Of a DNA stretch of 6,963 bases, positions 1 through 6,933 are shown piece after piece. The stretch's first letter is position 1, and every line of letters begins with the position of its first letter. Under the pieces are notes generated by a model. It searched no databases. It saw only the letters and a list, made by a program, of their open reading frames with translations, and was not told the DNA's origin. Origin of the DNA: Clostridiaceae bacterium. GTDB taxonomy: Bacteria; Bacillota; Clostridia; Oscillospirales; Acutalibacteraceae. The position numbers and the translations under genes are program-made. The stretch lies in assembly GCA_016292575.1 (NCBI GenBank), contig JAEDIH010000096.1, forward strand, positions 1 through 6,963. Direction: 5' to 3'.

Positions 1-539
1 TCAAAAACTCCGAACACGGAATACTTTGTCAGAAAAATGCTCTTTATCTCGGCTTTTTCAATATCAACGGTATAAATGTTCAGCTGCTGAATGAGCTTGC
101 TGCTCTGAAGTCCCCAGCCGATGATTATTTCAAGCATTCCGTCGCCGTTGATATCGGCAAATTCAACCTGCTTGACCTCATTAAAGCCGCTTTCCGCTCC
201 GGCAAGAGCAGCCCAGCCGCTATCTTCGGCACCGAAAATCTGAAGAGAAACGTTTTCGCTCGCGCCCTCTTTTGAATAGAAAGCAAGAATTTCCTCTTTA
301 CTGTCGCCGTCAAGGTCAACGTGAATGAGAGCCGAGCGGTGTTCGCCGTCCGTCGGGGTTTTGAGCTTATAATTCCTGCCGGCGGCCTTTTCAAAGACCT
401 GCCAGATCTGAGCACTCTGTTCATCGCGCACGGGAGCGTGAAGAAGCGAGTCTATAGGCTTTGATTTAAGGCTGAAAAGCAAAATCAGACCGGCCGCAAA
501 GAGCATCAGCAGTATAACAGCCGTTGTGAACCTTTTCAT
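1..539 (-). CDS. membrane-anchored FG-GAP/VCBS-repeat-like protein, N-terminal part
   Basis: An open frame from the ATG at 539-537 continues without a stop to the window edge, giving 179 residues of an incomplete protein. Residues 5-23 (FTTAVILLMLFAAGLILLF) form a hydrophobic segment after MKRF, read as an uncleaved signal anchor or signal peptide. There is no lipobox cysteine, so it is not a lipoprotein. The exported part carries two acidic loops, DLDGDSKEE at 75-83 and DINGDGMLE at 129-137, each followed by a hydrophobic strand. This is the pattern of FG-GAP/VCBS-type calcium-binding beta-propeller repeats. It is preceded by AAAGGAG 11 bases and GAGG 6 bases before the ATG. It is co-directional with the mutase 40 bases upstream and probably the last or a later gene of the same transcript. 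Specific function unknown; the repeat assignment rests on two loops only. Confidence 0.75.
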   Translation of the reverse strand, partial: MKRFTTAVILLMLFAAGLILLFSLKSKPIDSLLHAPVRDEQSAQIWQVFEKAAGRNYKLKTPTDGEHRSALIHVDLDGDSKEEILAFYSKEGASENVSLQIFGAEDSGWAALAGAESGFNEVKQVEFADINGDGMLEIIIGWGLQSSKLIQQLNIYTVDIEKAEIKSIFLTKYSVFGVF

Positions 540-579
540 TCGCTTCCTCACTCCTTTTCAAAGCATTTTTTTCCTGTTT

Positions 580-2097
580 TCAGCCGATATAGTTTCGCAC
601 AACGTCCGTTTCAAGACCGTCAAGATTTTCAAGGAAAGAATAGAGTTCCTTGGCAATTTTTTTTGTTGCGCCTGCCGAATCGCTTTCAATATTGAGCGGC
701 ATAATCGGATCGTGAACACTGAGCCTCAGCAGGAACCAGCCGTTGCCGTGGTCTTTGTCAAGATAAACGCGAATACCCTCGCGGTTGTCATCGGCTGTTT
801 TCCAGCCCTTTCTTCCTGCTGCATACTTTTCAAGCGCGGCAATAACACCGTTTCCGTAGGCCCTGAAATCATCTTTATTGATTTTTAGGCGCAGCTCGCA
901 CGCTTCTTCAGGGTCTTTGAGGTCTGCAATCAGGGATTCAAGCTTCATGCCCTTTTTACCCATCTGAGCCATTTTGATAACAATCTTTGTGATAAGATAT
1001 GCGCCGTCATCAAGATAGTAATTTTCCCTGAAAGCTGCGTGACCCGAGGTTTCAATGGCAAGCGGACAGTTGACGCCCTCGCTCTCGAGCCGAAGCTGTT
1101 CGTTGATAACATTGCGGTATCCTCGCTTATAGCGGTAATGAACGCCGCCGAGGAAATTGTTGATAAAATCGGTAAGACCGGTCGAGGTAACACTGTCGGT
1201 AACAATGGTTCCACCCTCGTTGCCCTCAAGCGCAATAATTGAAGCAAGCGCAACAAGGCGGTTACGATTGATTTCCGTTCCGTTTTCGTCAACACAGCTG
1301 GCTCTGTCAACATCGGTATCAAAAATGACTCCGAGATCGGCGTGGTTTCTGATAACGGCGTCGCTGATGGACTTCATTGCCTCTTTGTTTTCGGGGTTCG
1401 GCGCATGGTTCGGGAACATTCCGTCCGGTTCAAGGAACTGACTGCCGCTGATATCCGCACCGAGCTTTGCAAGAACCTCGGTGGCGTAAAAGCCGCCGAC
1501 TCCGTTGCCGGCGTCAACAATAATCTTATATCCGAGCAGCGGCCGGTCATATTCGCTTGCGTTAACCTCACTGCAGATCATATCGCGCAGTCTTTTGGCG
1601 TAAACGGACATGAAATCAATCTTTTCGATTGAAAAGCGATGCCTTTTCGGCAGAACAAAGGTGCGGGTGTTTTCAATAACGGCGTCAAGATCACCGCTGT
1701 CAAGTCCGCCGTGCTTTGTGAAAAATTTCAGTCCGTTTCTGTCAAACGGGTGGTGGCTTGCGGTAATCTGAACGGCGGCAAGGCAGTTAAGCTCAACCGT
1801 TGTCATAAACATTGCCGGAGTTGAAGAAAGTCCGCAGTCGTAAACATAAAAGCCGTAAGTGCAAAGGGCGCTGATTACCTGCTTTTTTATCCTTTCGGCA
1901 GAGATGCGCGAATCGTGACCGACTGCAATCCTGCCCGAAAGCGAAGCACCGTTTTGCAAAAGCCATTCGCAAAAGCCGCAGGTCAGGTCATAAACCGCCA
2001 AGTCATCAAGCTGAACGGGAGAGCCTTCGGTTTCAACGGCAACACCTCTGATATCTGTTCCGCTTTTGAGTTTTTTGTAAAGGTCATATCTTGACAT
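580..2097 (-). CDS. phosphomannomutase/phosphoglucomutase-type sugar-phosphate mutase
   Basis: Alpha-D-phosphohexomutase superfamily member of 505 residues, expected to interconvert hexose 1- and 6-phosphates in the cytosol. Four-domain order is readable: SGTDIRG (12-18) and VGHDSR (59-64) in domain 1; the phosphoserine loop TASHHP (112-117) with catalytic Ser114; the metal loop DTDVDR (260-265) with Asp260, 262 and 264 binding Mg; and the sugar-specificity loop ETSGH (349-353). The last domain has RLSVHDPIMPLNIES (458-472) where classical members have RxSGTEP. TASHHP also departs from the usual TASHNP, and the metal loop from DGDADR. These changes, together with GHAAFRENYYLDDGAYL (352-368), resemble the plant plastid and bacterial subgroup annotated phosphoglucosamine mutase-like, so substrate (glucose, mannose or glucosamine phosphate) is open. 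A GGAAG-type site precedes the ATG. It follows DUF2461 by 4 bases, and 40 bases without a terminator separate it from the next gene. Confidence 0.9.
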   Translation of the reverse strand: MSRYDLYKKLKSGTDIRGVAVETEGSPVQLDDLAVYDLTCGFCEWLLQNGASLSGRIAVGHDSRISAERIKKQVISALCTYGFYVYDCGLSSTPAMFMTTVELNCLAAVQITASHHPFDRNGLKFFTKHGGLDSGDLDAVIENTRTFVLPKRHRFSIEKIDFMSVYAKRLRDMICSEVNASEYDRPLLGYKIIVDAGNGVGGFYATEVLAKLGADISGSQFLEPDGMFPNHAPNPENKEAMKSISDAVIRNHADLGVIFDTDVDRASCVDENGTEINRNRLVALASIIALEGNEGGTIVTDSVTSTGLTDFINNFLGGVHYRYKRGYRNVINEQLRLESEGVNCPLAIETSGHAAFRENYYLDDGAYLITKIVIKMAQMGKKGMKLESLIADLKDPEEACELRLKINKDDFRAYGNGVIAALEKYAAGRKGWKTADDNREGIRVYLDKDHGNGWFLLRLSVHDPIMPLNIESDSAGATKKIAKELYSFLENLDGLETDVVRNYIG

Positions 2098-2101
2098 CGG
2101 G

Positions 2102-2794
2102 TTATCTTCCTTTCTCGGTAATAGATTTTTCCGTAGCTTTCAAAAAGAAGTTATACATCGGAGCATAGGCCGAAAGAGTGTTTTTCAGTTCCTCAAGAAC
2201 GCTGCCGTCAAACAGCGGCTCCATATCAAAACTGCTTTTGATAAAATATAGGTTTTTGGCGTTGTAATAATCCGCAAGATCGTCCGGAACCTTCCCCGGT
2301 TTGTCCTTGGCGTAACGTTCAAGGTCCTTTTCAGCCCCTGCCGAAAGAACGCCCTCAAGTGCGGCTCTGAACTCACCGCTGTTTTCCCTGAACACCTCGC
2401 GGTAACACTCAAGGAAAGCGGAATCAGTCCTGAACATTCCGACTCCTATCGAGTAGCAGCCGGGCATAATCTCAAACCACATACACGGCTGATGAGTCCA
2501 TTCGTATTTGTTGCGCATGAACATACACCAGATGTTATCGCGATACATGTTCATGTTTTTTGCGCGGCGTGTGTCGCGGCGTATTCTTGAAACCATTTTT
2601 ACGGGAATGAGATTCATATGATTGTCAATCTCAAAAAGCAGGTCGGCAAGGTCGGCACATATTTCACGCATCGGAACAATAGCCTTTTGCTTTAGCTGTT
2701 CCTTGACCGACTCGTAATACGGCTTGCTGTCATTAAATTTGTTTTCGGCAAGCATGAGAAAAGTATCTCTGTCAAAGCCCTTGAAGCTGTCCAT
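2102..2794 (-). CDS. DUF2461 family protein
   Basis: A 230-residue protein that I recognise as DUF2461 (TIGR02453-like), a widespread family of unknown function. Family marks are the opening FKGFDRDTFLML (4-15), the YYESVKEQLKQKAIVPMREICADL stretch (26-49), the RIRRDTRR core (70-77) followed by MYRDNIW (83-89), and YSIGVGMFR (114-122) after a WFEI strand. The core differs from the usual RDTRFSKDKxPYK: Phe is replaced by Arg77 and the lysine-rich part is changed. No signal peptide or membrane segment is seen, so it should be cytosolic. An AAAGGA site sits 9 bases before the ATG. Its TAA stop is 4 bases before the mutase start, so the two are almost certainly co-translated. No function can be assigned. 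Confidence 0.85.
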   Translation of the reverse strand: MDSFKGFDRDTFLMLAENKFNDSKPYYESVKEQLKQKAIVPMREICADLADLLFEIDNHMNLIPVKMVSRIRRDTRRAKNMNMYRDNIWCMFMRNKYEWTHQPCMWFEIMPGCYSIGVGMFRTDSAFLECYREVFRENSGEFRAALEGVLSAGAEKDLERYAKDKPGKVPDDLADYYNAKNLYFIKSSFDMEPLFDGSVLEELKNTLSAYAPMYNFFLKATEKSITEKGR

Positions 2795-2816
2795 TAACCG
2801 TTTTCCTTTCGCAAGA

Positions 2817-4064
2817 TTACTGAACTTTCAAAACCTCGTCCGCTGCGCTCATTATTGCAAGCTTTGCGCTGTGGAAATTGAGACCGCCCTGCATCCAGAC
2901 GGCAAACGGCTCTCTCAGCGGAGCGTCGGCCGAAAGCTCAATGGAGGAACCGAGAGTGAACGCACCTGCCGCCATGATGACCTTGCTATCATAGCCGGGC
3001 ATATCCCACGGTTCGGGAGCGGCAAAGGCGTCAACCGGAGAGCATTTCTGAATACCGCGGCAAAAAGCAATAAGGTTCTTTTCATTGTGAAGTTTAATTG
3101 CCTGAATAATATCGTGCCTTGTTTCGCCCGAAGCAGGAGTTGAATCAAAGCCGAGCCTTTTGAAAAGCGCCGCGGCAAACGCCATACTTTTAAGCGCTTC
3201 GCCGACAACATGAGGAGCGCTGTATACACCCAGAAACAGCTCGCGGTTCATTCCGAGCGTTGCTCCCACCTCGCGTCCGATACCCGGAGTGATAAGACGG
3301 CAGGCACATTTTTCAATCAGCTCGTGACGGCCTGCAATGTAGCCGCCTGTTCTTGCAATTCCACCGCCGGGATTTTTGATAAGTGAGCCTGCAATAAGGT
3401 CAGCGCCGACCTGAGTCGGCTCCCTTTCCTCAACCCACTCGCCGTAGCAGTTATCGACCATTACAACAGCCTTGCTTTTTCTCTTTGCAATTTCGGCGAT
3501 TCTGCCAATTTCATCAACCGAAAGCGACGGTCTGAGACTGTATCCTCTTGAACGCTGGATATACACCATGGCAATGCTTTCGTCAACAGCGTTTTCAATT
3601 TCTTCAAAATCAGGACTTCCGTCTGCTTTAAGCTCAACCTGTTTATATTTAATTCCGAAATCGGCAAGCGAACCCGTGTTGTCCTTTCCGTTCAAGCCGA
3701 TAACCGGGTGAATGGTGTCATACGGAGTGCCTGTTACACAGAGCATTGTATCACCCGGACGAAGCACGCCGAAAAGCGCAACGGCAAGGGTGTGCGTTCC
3801 GCAGGTGAAGTTGTGGCGGACGAGTGAATCCTCGGCGCCGACAGCCTGAGCAAAAACCCTGTCAATCGTTTCCCTTCCCCTGTCGGAATAGCCGTAGCCC
3901 GTTGTTCCGCTGAACATTGACTCGCTGACGTTGTTATCTATGAACGCTTTAAGCATTTTCTGCTGATTGAATTCGGTAATTCTGTCAATCGCTTCAAACT
4001 CGCCTTTTGCAGCTTCAAGAGCCTCGGCAGAGTATTTATATATCTTTTCATCAAAATCAAACAT
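2817..4064 (-). CDS. methionine gamma-lyase family / aluminium resistance PLP protein (YnbB-like)
   Basis: A PLP-dependent fold-type I enzyme of 415 residues, recognised as the Met_gamma_lyase (PF06838) family that includes B. subtilis YnbB and proteins labelled 'aluminium resistance'. The presumed PLP-binding lysine is Lys230 in GSLIKNPGGG. Asp204 in MVDNCYGEW fits the residue that contacts the pyridine nitrogen. FTCGTHTLA (86-94) would form the phosphate-side loop, and GTTGYGYSDRGRE (53-65) is a typical N-terminal family motif. Length is normal and the ends look intact. The family resembles cystathionine/methionine lyases, but the real substrate is poorly established, so a role in sulfur amino acid breakdown is inferred from the fold. 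It lies 6 bases after the GNAT stop with only a weak AAAGG binding site 12 bases ahead, which would fit translational coupling. The next gene follows after 22 bases. Confidence 0.9.
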   Translation of the reverse strand: MFDFDEKIYKYSAEALEAAKGEFEAIDRITEFNQQKMLKAFIDNNVSESMFSGTTGYGYSDRGRETIDRVFAQAVGAEDSLVRHNFTCGTHTLAVALFGVLRPGDTMLCVTGTPYDTIHPVIGLNGKDNTGSLADFGIKYKQVELKADGSPDFEEIENAVDESIAMVYIQRSRGYSLRPSLSVDEIGRIAEIAKRKSKAVVMVDNCYGEWVEEREPTQVGADLIAGSLIKNPGGGIARTGGYIAGRHELIEKCACRLITPGIGREVGATLGMNRELFLGVYSAPHVVGEALKSMAFAAALFKRLGFDSTPASGETRHDIIQAIKLHNEKNLIAFCRGIQKCSPVDAFAAPEPWDMPGYDSKVIMAAGAFTLGSSIELSADAPLREPFAVWMQGGLNFHSAKLAIMSAADEVLKVQ

Positions 4065-4070
4065 TTTATT

Positions 4071-4835
4071 CTACAGCCTTTCTATGTAAGCGGCACTGCC
4101 GCAGCTCCTGAAGCCGAGCTTCATATAAAAATGCGTTGTGCTTTCATCCTGAGAGATTACATATACCGTCTTATTTTCTCTTTTTAATTCGTTGGCAAGC
4201 GACAGAGTAACCGCTTTTCCGTATCCCCTTTTGCGGTATTCCATGCCGCAGGCAACAGCTGAAATTACGGCGCCGTCGCAGCATTCGGCACTCGTTACCG
4301 CCGCCGCACAGAGTTCTCCTCCGCAAGAAACGGCTTTCAGCCGCGAAAGACCGCGGTTTTTCCTGAACGTAAAATCGGAAAGCCATGAAAGATATGAGTT
4401 TTTATCGCGAGAAAAGCTTTGAGGAAAGCATGAGCAAAAAAGCTCGTAAACTTTTTTCATGTCCGCCGCAGAATCGGCTTGAAAATCCTTTTCGCCAGAA
4501 TCAAAACAAAGCACGGTTTTTATCTCAGCGCCGTGAAAGCCGCATTTTTTCGCTGTCACTTCATCGGTAAAAACAGAAGCAAAGCCGAAAGAGGCAACAA
4601 AAAACGCAAGCTCTTCAAAATCGCAAGCTTCATTCGCAATAACAACTGCATTATTATCTAGCACGGATACCGCGCCTATAAGCTTGCCGTTATCATTTTC
4701 GCAAAGAAATATTTCGGCAAAGCTTCTCTCAAAGCCGTATGCCTTCGCGCGGCAGATGACGTATGTGCCGAAAACACTGTTTTTGCAAAGGGCACAAAGC
4801 CTTGCAAAATCGCTGTTTGTCGCGGCTTTAAGCAT
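4071..4835 (-). CDS. GNAT family N-acetyltransferase, two-part, cysteine-rich
   Basis: Predicted acetyl-CoA-dependent N-acetyltransferase of 254 residues with unknown acceptor. The C-terminal half (about 120-254) holds the GNAT signature: a strand ending VACGMEY, then the pyrophosphate-binding RKRGYG loop at 201-206 leading into a helix, and motif B around FYMKLGF at 236-242. The N-terminal half (about 1-110) has strand patterns such as KLIGAVSVLDNNAVVI and VFTDEVTAKKCGF that suggest a degenerate GNAT-like domain without a CoA loop. That is a common build for clostridial GNATs of about 250 residues. There are 15 cysteines (5.9%), including CSC at 134-136 and CC at 185-186, which is high for a cytosolic enzyme but not arranged as a clear metal site. 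The start overlaps the second M42 stop by 8 bases (ATGCTTAA), and the next gene begins 6 bases after its TAG stop. The superfamily call is firm; the substrate is not. Confidence 0.82.
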   Translation of the reverse strand: MLKAATNSDFARLCALCKNSVFGTYVICRAKAYGFERSFAEIFLCENDNGKLIGAVSVLDNNAVVIANEACDFEELAFFVASFGFASVFTDEVTAKKCGFHGAEIKTVLCFDSGEKDFQADSAADMKKVYELFCSCFPQSFSRDKNSYLSWLSDFTFRKNRGLSRLKAVSCGGELCAAAVTSAECCDGAVISAVACGMEYRKRGYGKAVTLSLANELKRENKTVYVISQDESTTHFYMKLGFRSCGSAAYIERL

Positions 4836-5847
4836 TTGCAAACTCCGAAAGCAGAGCGTACGCCATTTTTTTGCAGCTTTCCATGTCGTTTATATCGGCA
4901 ACGCTTGTTGCAGAATGGATATATCTGCACGGAAGCGAAACGGTGAGCGTATATACTCCTGCGCCGCTTTTGTGGATTGCACCTGCGTCATTTCCGCCCG
5001 CAACCGTTGTTTTTGTCTGGCAGGGAATGTCTTTTTCCTTCGCAAGCTCAAATGCACGCTTGAAAAGCGCACGGTTATAAACCGTTGACCTGTCCATGAA
5101 CGACACCACCGCTCCCTTTGAAAGACAGCAGACACAGTCTTCCTTCCTGACTCCGGCAACATCCGAAGCGGTTGTAGCTTCAAGGACTATTGCATAGTCG
5201 GGAGCAACGGTATATGCCGCCGCAGACGCGCCGCGCAGACCAACCTCCTCCTGAACAAGGAAACAAAAGTATGCGTCATACTCCGTTTCTTTGTCAATCA
5301 TGTCAAGCATAACAGCACAGCCGAAGCGATCGTCAAGAGCCTTTGATTTTATCTTATTATCACCGAAGCGCACAAAGTCAGAGATAAAATATGCGCTGTC
5401 TCCAACCGAAACATATTCCTCGGCCTGCGCCTTATCTTTTGCGCCGATGTCAATATACATTTTTGAAACTGCGGGAACCTTTCCGCTGTCCGCCTTGTCG
5501 GTGAGATGAATCGCTTTGACGCCGATAACGCCCGGAATCTCCTTGTCGCCGACCGTTACGGCGCGTCCGGCAATAACTTTTTCGTCAATGCCGCCCACCG
5601 AGTCAAAACGGAGATATCCCTCGTCGGTAATATAAGTTACAATGAAGCCTACTTCATCCATATGAGCGGAAAGCATAACCTTGTTTTTTGCACGCTTTTT
5701 GCCTTTTTTGAAAGCAATAACATTCCCGAGGGGGTCAACCCCGGTTTCGCACTTATCCCCGATACGCTTCAAAATATATTCGCGGATTTTTTCCTCACGA
5801 CCGGAGGTGCCGTTCATTTCGCACAGTGTTTTAAGCGTTTCAAGCAT
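4828..5847 (-). CDS. M42 family metallo-aminopeptidase (second of two)
   Basis: A second cytosolic M42 aminopeptidase, 339 residues from the preferred start at 5847. The active site appears complete: His62 and Asp64 in AHMDEVG, bridging Asp172 in LDDRFG, catalytic Glu200 and ligand Glu201 in QEEVGLRGA, Glu223 in VLEATTASD, and His311 in RYIHS. NGTSGREE (12-19) is the usual N-terminal motif. It is clearly paralogous to the gene just upstream but well diverged. It carries Glu rather than Asp at the fifth ligand position and has a more typical HMDEVG motif. Tandem M42 genes occur in many Firmicutes and archaea, and mixed oligomers of paralogues are known from Pyrococcus, so a joint or complementary peptide-trimming role is plausible but inferred. 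The start codon overlaps the previous stop (ATGCTTGA), suggesting translational coupling. The exact substrate is unknown. Confidence 0.92.
   Translation of the reverse strand: MLETLKTLCEMNGTSGREEKIREYILKRIGDKCETGVDPLGNVIAFKKGKKRAKNKVMLSAHMDEVGFIVTYITDEGYLRFDSVGGIDEKVIAGRAVTVGDKEIPGVIGVKAIHLTDKADSGKVPAVSKMYIDIGAKDKAQAEEYVSVGDSAYFISDFVRFGDNKIKSKALDDRFGCAVMLDMIDKETEYDAYFCFLVQEEVGLRGASAAAYTVAPDYAIVLEATTASDVAGVRKEDCVCCLSKGAVVSFMDRSTVYNRALFKRAFELAKEKDIPCQTKTTVAGGNDAGAIHKSGAGVYTLTVSLPCRYIHSATSVADINDMESCKKMAYALLSEFANA
4843..4846 (-). promoter_or_regulatory. ribosome binding site that fixes the GNAT start
   Basis: GGAG, inside the end of the second M42 gene, is 7 bases before the ATG at 4835-4833. 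An in-frame TTG at 4841 lies only one base from the same GGAG, too close to use it, so the ATG is the better start. Confidence 0.75.
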
Positions 5848-6865
5848 CAAGCTCAGCCTCCTTTTTGAGAATGTATGCCGCAATCAGGTCCGCGGTATAT
5901 TCAACGTCTTTTGTGTCAATAACTTCAACCTGGGTATGCATATATCTAAGAGGTATTGAAAGCAGAGCCGTTTTTACTCCGCCGCGCGAAATGTTAATCT
6001 GATCTGCATTGGTACCCGTTCTGCCGCTCATCACGTCATGCTGGAAAGGAATACCGTTATCCGTTGCAATGCAGGAGAGTTCTTTTCCGAGCACTCTGTC
6101 AAGAGTTGGAGAAATTCCGATTGACGGACCTTTTGAAAGAGTGTTGGTTTCCGTCTTATCGCAATAAGCGTCTGAACCGAAGCCGACGTCCACAACTATT
6201 GCAACATCGCTGTCGGCTGTATAGGCGGCGGTTTTTGCACCGCTTCCGCCAACCTCCTCCTGCGCGGAAAACTGCAAAGCAAGCGAGCAGTTCTTGAGCC
6301 TGCCCGAAACCTTTTGCGCCGCAAGAACAAGCGCGGCCGCACCGCTCCTGTTGTCAAGCCCGGCACAGGAGATTTTTCCGTCAAGAAGCGAAAGTGGTTT
6401 TGACGAAACGAGAATACGGTCACCGACAGAAACAATCTTTTCCGCTTTTTCTTTAGAAAAGCCAATATCAACGGCAAGATTTTTGACCTCAACTCCCTTT
6501 TCCTTGTCCTCACTTGTGAGCAAATGAGGCGGAGTTGAACAGATTACGCCGAGCAAAGGTTCTATGCCCATAACGGTAACTTCAGCACCGACCAGCACGC
6601 GCGCGTCAATTCCGCCGACAGCGGAAACAAGCAGAAAGCCCTGTTCGTCAATTTCCCTGACAACAAGACCTATACGGTCAATATGAGCGTCAAGCAGAAT
6701 TTTGAAATTTCCGTTTCCGAGTGTGCCTACAAGCGAGCCTGTTGTATCCGTTTTAACGGTCATGAATTTTGAAAGATACTTTTCGCAGACAGCGCAGGCT
6801 GCCGCCTCATCGCCGGAAGTTCCGTCAGCGGCGGCAAGTTCAAAGCAAAGTTCCTTTGCGTCCAT
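5840..6865 (-). CDS. M42 family metallo-aminopeptidase (first of two)
   Basis: Predicted cytosolic dinuclear-metal aminopeptidase of family M42 (TET/FrvX/YsdC group), which removes N-terminal residues from short peptides as a large self-compartmentalised oligomer. The 341 residues match the usual family length. The expected metal-site residues are all visible: His61 and Asp63 in AHIDRIG, bridging Asp171 in LDNRSG, catalytic Glu203 and ligand Glu204 in QEEVGGSGA, Asp226 in VVDVGFG, and His310 in RYMH near the end. The family's N-terminal ADGTSGDE (13-20) and the PPHLL segment (112-116) are also present. Position 64 is Arg, where the downstream paralogue has Glu (AHMDEVG). No signal peptide is seen. 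It is the first gene after the promoter, and its end overlaps the next gene by 8 bases. The family is certain; peptide specificity (acidic, neutral or deblocking) cannot be read from the sequence. Confidence 0.93.
   Translation of the reverse strand: MDAKELCFELAAADGTSGDEAAACAVCEKYLSKFMTVKTDTTGSLVGTLGNGNFKILLDAHIDRIGLVVREIDEQGFLLVSAVGGIDARVLVGAEVTVMGIEPLLGVICSTPPHLLTSEDKEKGVEVKNLAVDIGFSKEKAEKIVSVGDRILVSSKPLSLLDGKISCAGLDNRSGAAALVLAAQKVSGRLKNCSLALQFSAQEEVGGSGAKTAAYTADSDVAIVVDVGFGSDAYCDKTETNTLSKGPSIGISPTLDRVLGKELSCIATDNGIPFQHDVMSGRTGTNADQINISRGGVKTALLSIPLRYMHTQVEVIDTKDVEYTADLIAAYILKKEAELDA
5857..5863 (-). promoter_or_regulatory. ribosome binding site that fixes the start of the second M42 gene
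   Basis: AAGGAGG lies 9 bases before the ATG at 5847-5845. A longer in-frame reading from an ATG at 5883 would add 12 residues (MRHTFSKRRLSL) and overlap the upstream gene by 44 bases. The Shine-Dalgarno match and the family's usual N-terminus (MLETLKTLCEMNGTSG) both favour 5847. Confidence 0.85.
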
Positions 6866-6871
6866 ATATCA

Positions 6872-6878
6872 CACCTCT
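6872..6878 (-). promoter_or_regulatory. ribosome binding site of the first M42 gene
   Basis: AGAGGTG reads on the minus strand, 6 bases before the ATG at 6865-6863. It supports that start. The AGAG part lies in a small hairpin (CTCT/AGAG with a TACA loop, 6886-6875), too short to be called a regulatory element. Confidence 0.7.
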
Positions 6879-6904
6879 TGTAAGAGCTAATATTTAATCA
6901 TTTT

Positions 6905-6933
6905 ATTATACACATTTCAGACACAAAAATCAA
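6905..6933 (-). promoter_or_regulatory. sigma-A-type promoter for the M42-led operon
   Basis: On the minus strand a TTGATT -35 box (6933-6928) is followed by exactly 17 bases and a perfect TATAAT -10 box (6910-6905). The four bases just before the -10 box are TGTG, matching the TRTG -16 motif common in Gram-positive vegetative promoters. Transcription should start near 6898, leaving a leader of about 33 bases before the ATG at 6865. It is the only convincing promoter I see for the seven genes downstream. The match to consensus is strong; that it is used is inferred. Confidence 0.8.

Noticed and set aside
125..424. Minus-strand 99-codon open frame inside the partial repeat protein
   Set aside because: Different frame from the signal-anchored protein; arginine- and serine-rich composition typical of an out-of-frame reading.
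540..579. Possible terminator or promoter between the mutase and the repeat protein
   Set aside because: The 40 bases contain a purine-rich ribosome binding site but no GC-rich hairpin with a T-run and no -10/-35 pair.
526..888. Plus-strand 120-codon open frame antisense to the end of the mutase gene
   Set aside because: It overlaps a gene with clear conserved motifs, shows no recognisable domain, and is the mirror frame of a real gene.
2724..3143. Plus-strand 139-codon open frame crossing the DUF2461/PLP-enzyme junction
   Set aside because: Antisense to two well-supported genes, no family resemblance, and no promoter seen in front.
4836..4841. TTG at 4841 as the GNAT start
   Set aside because: It lies one base from the GGAG site; the ATG six bases on has proper 7-base spacing.
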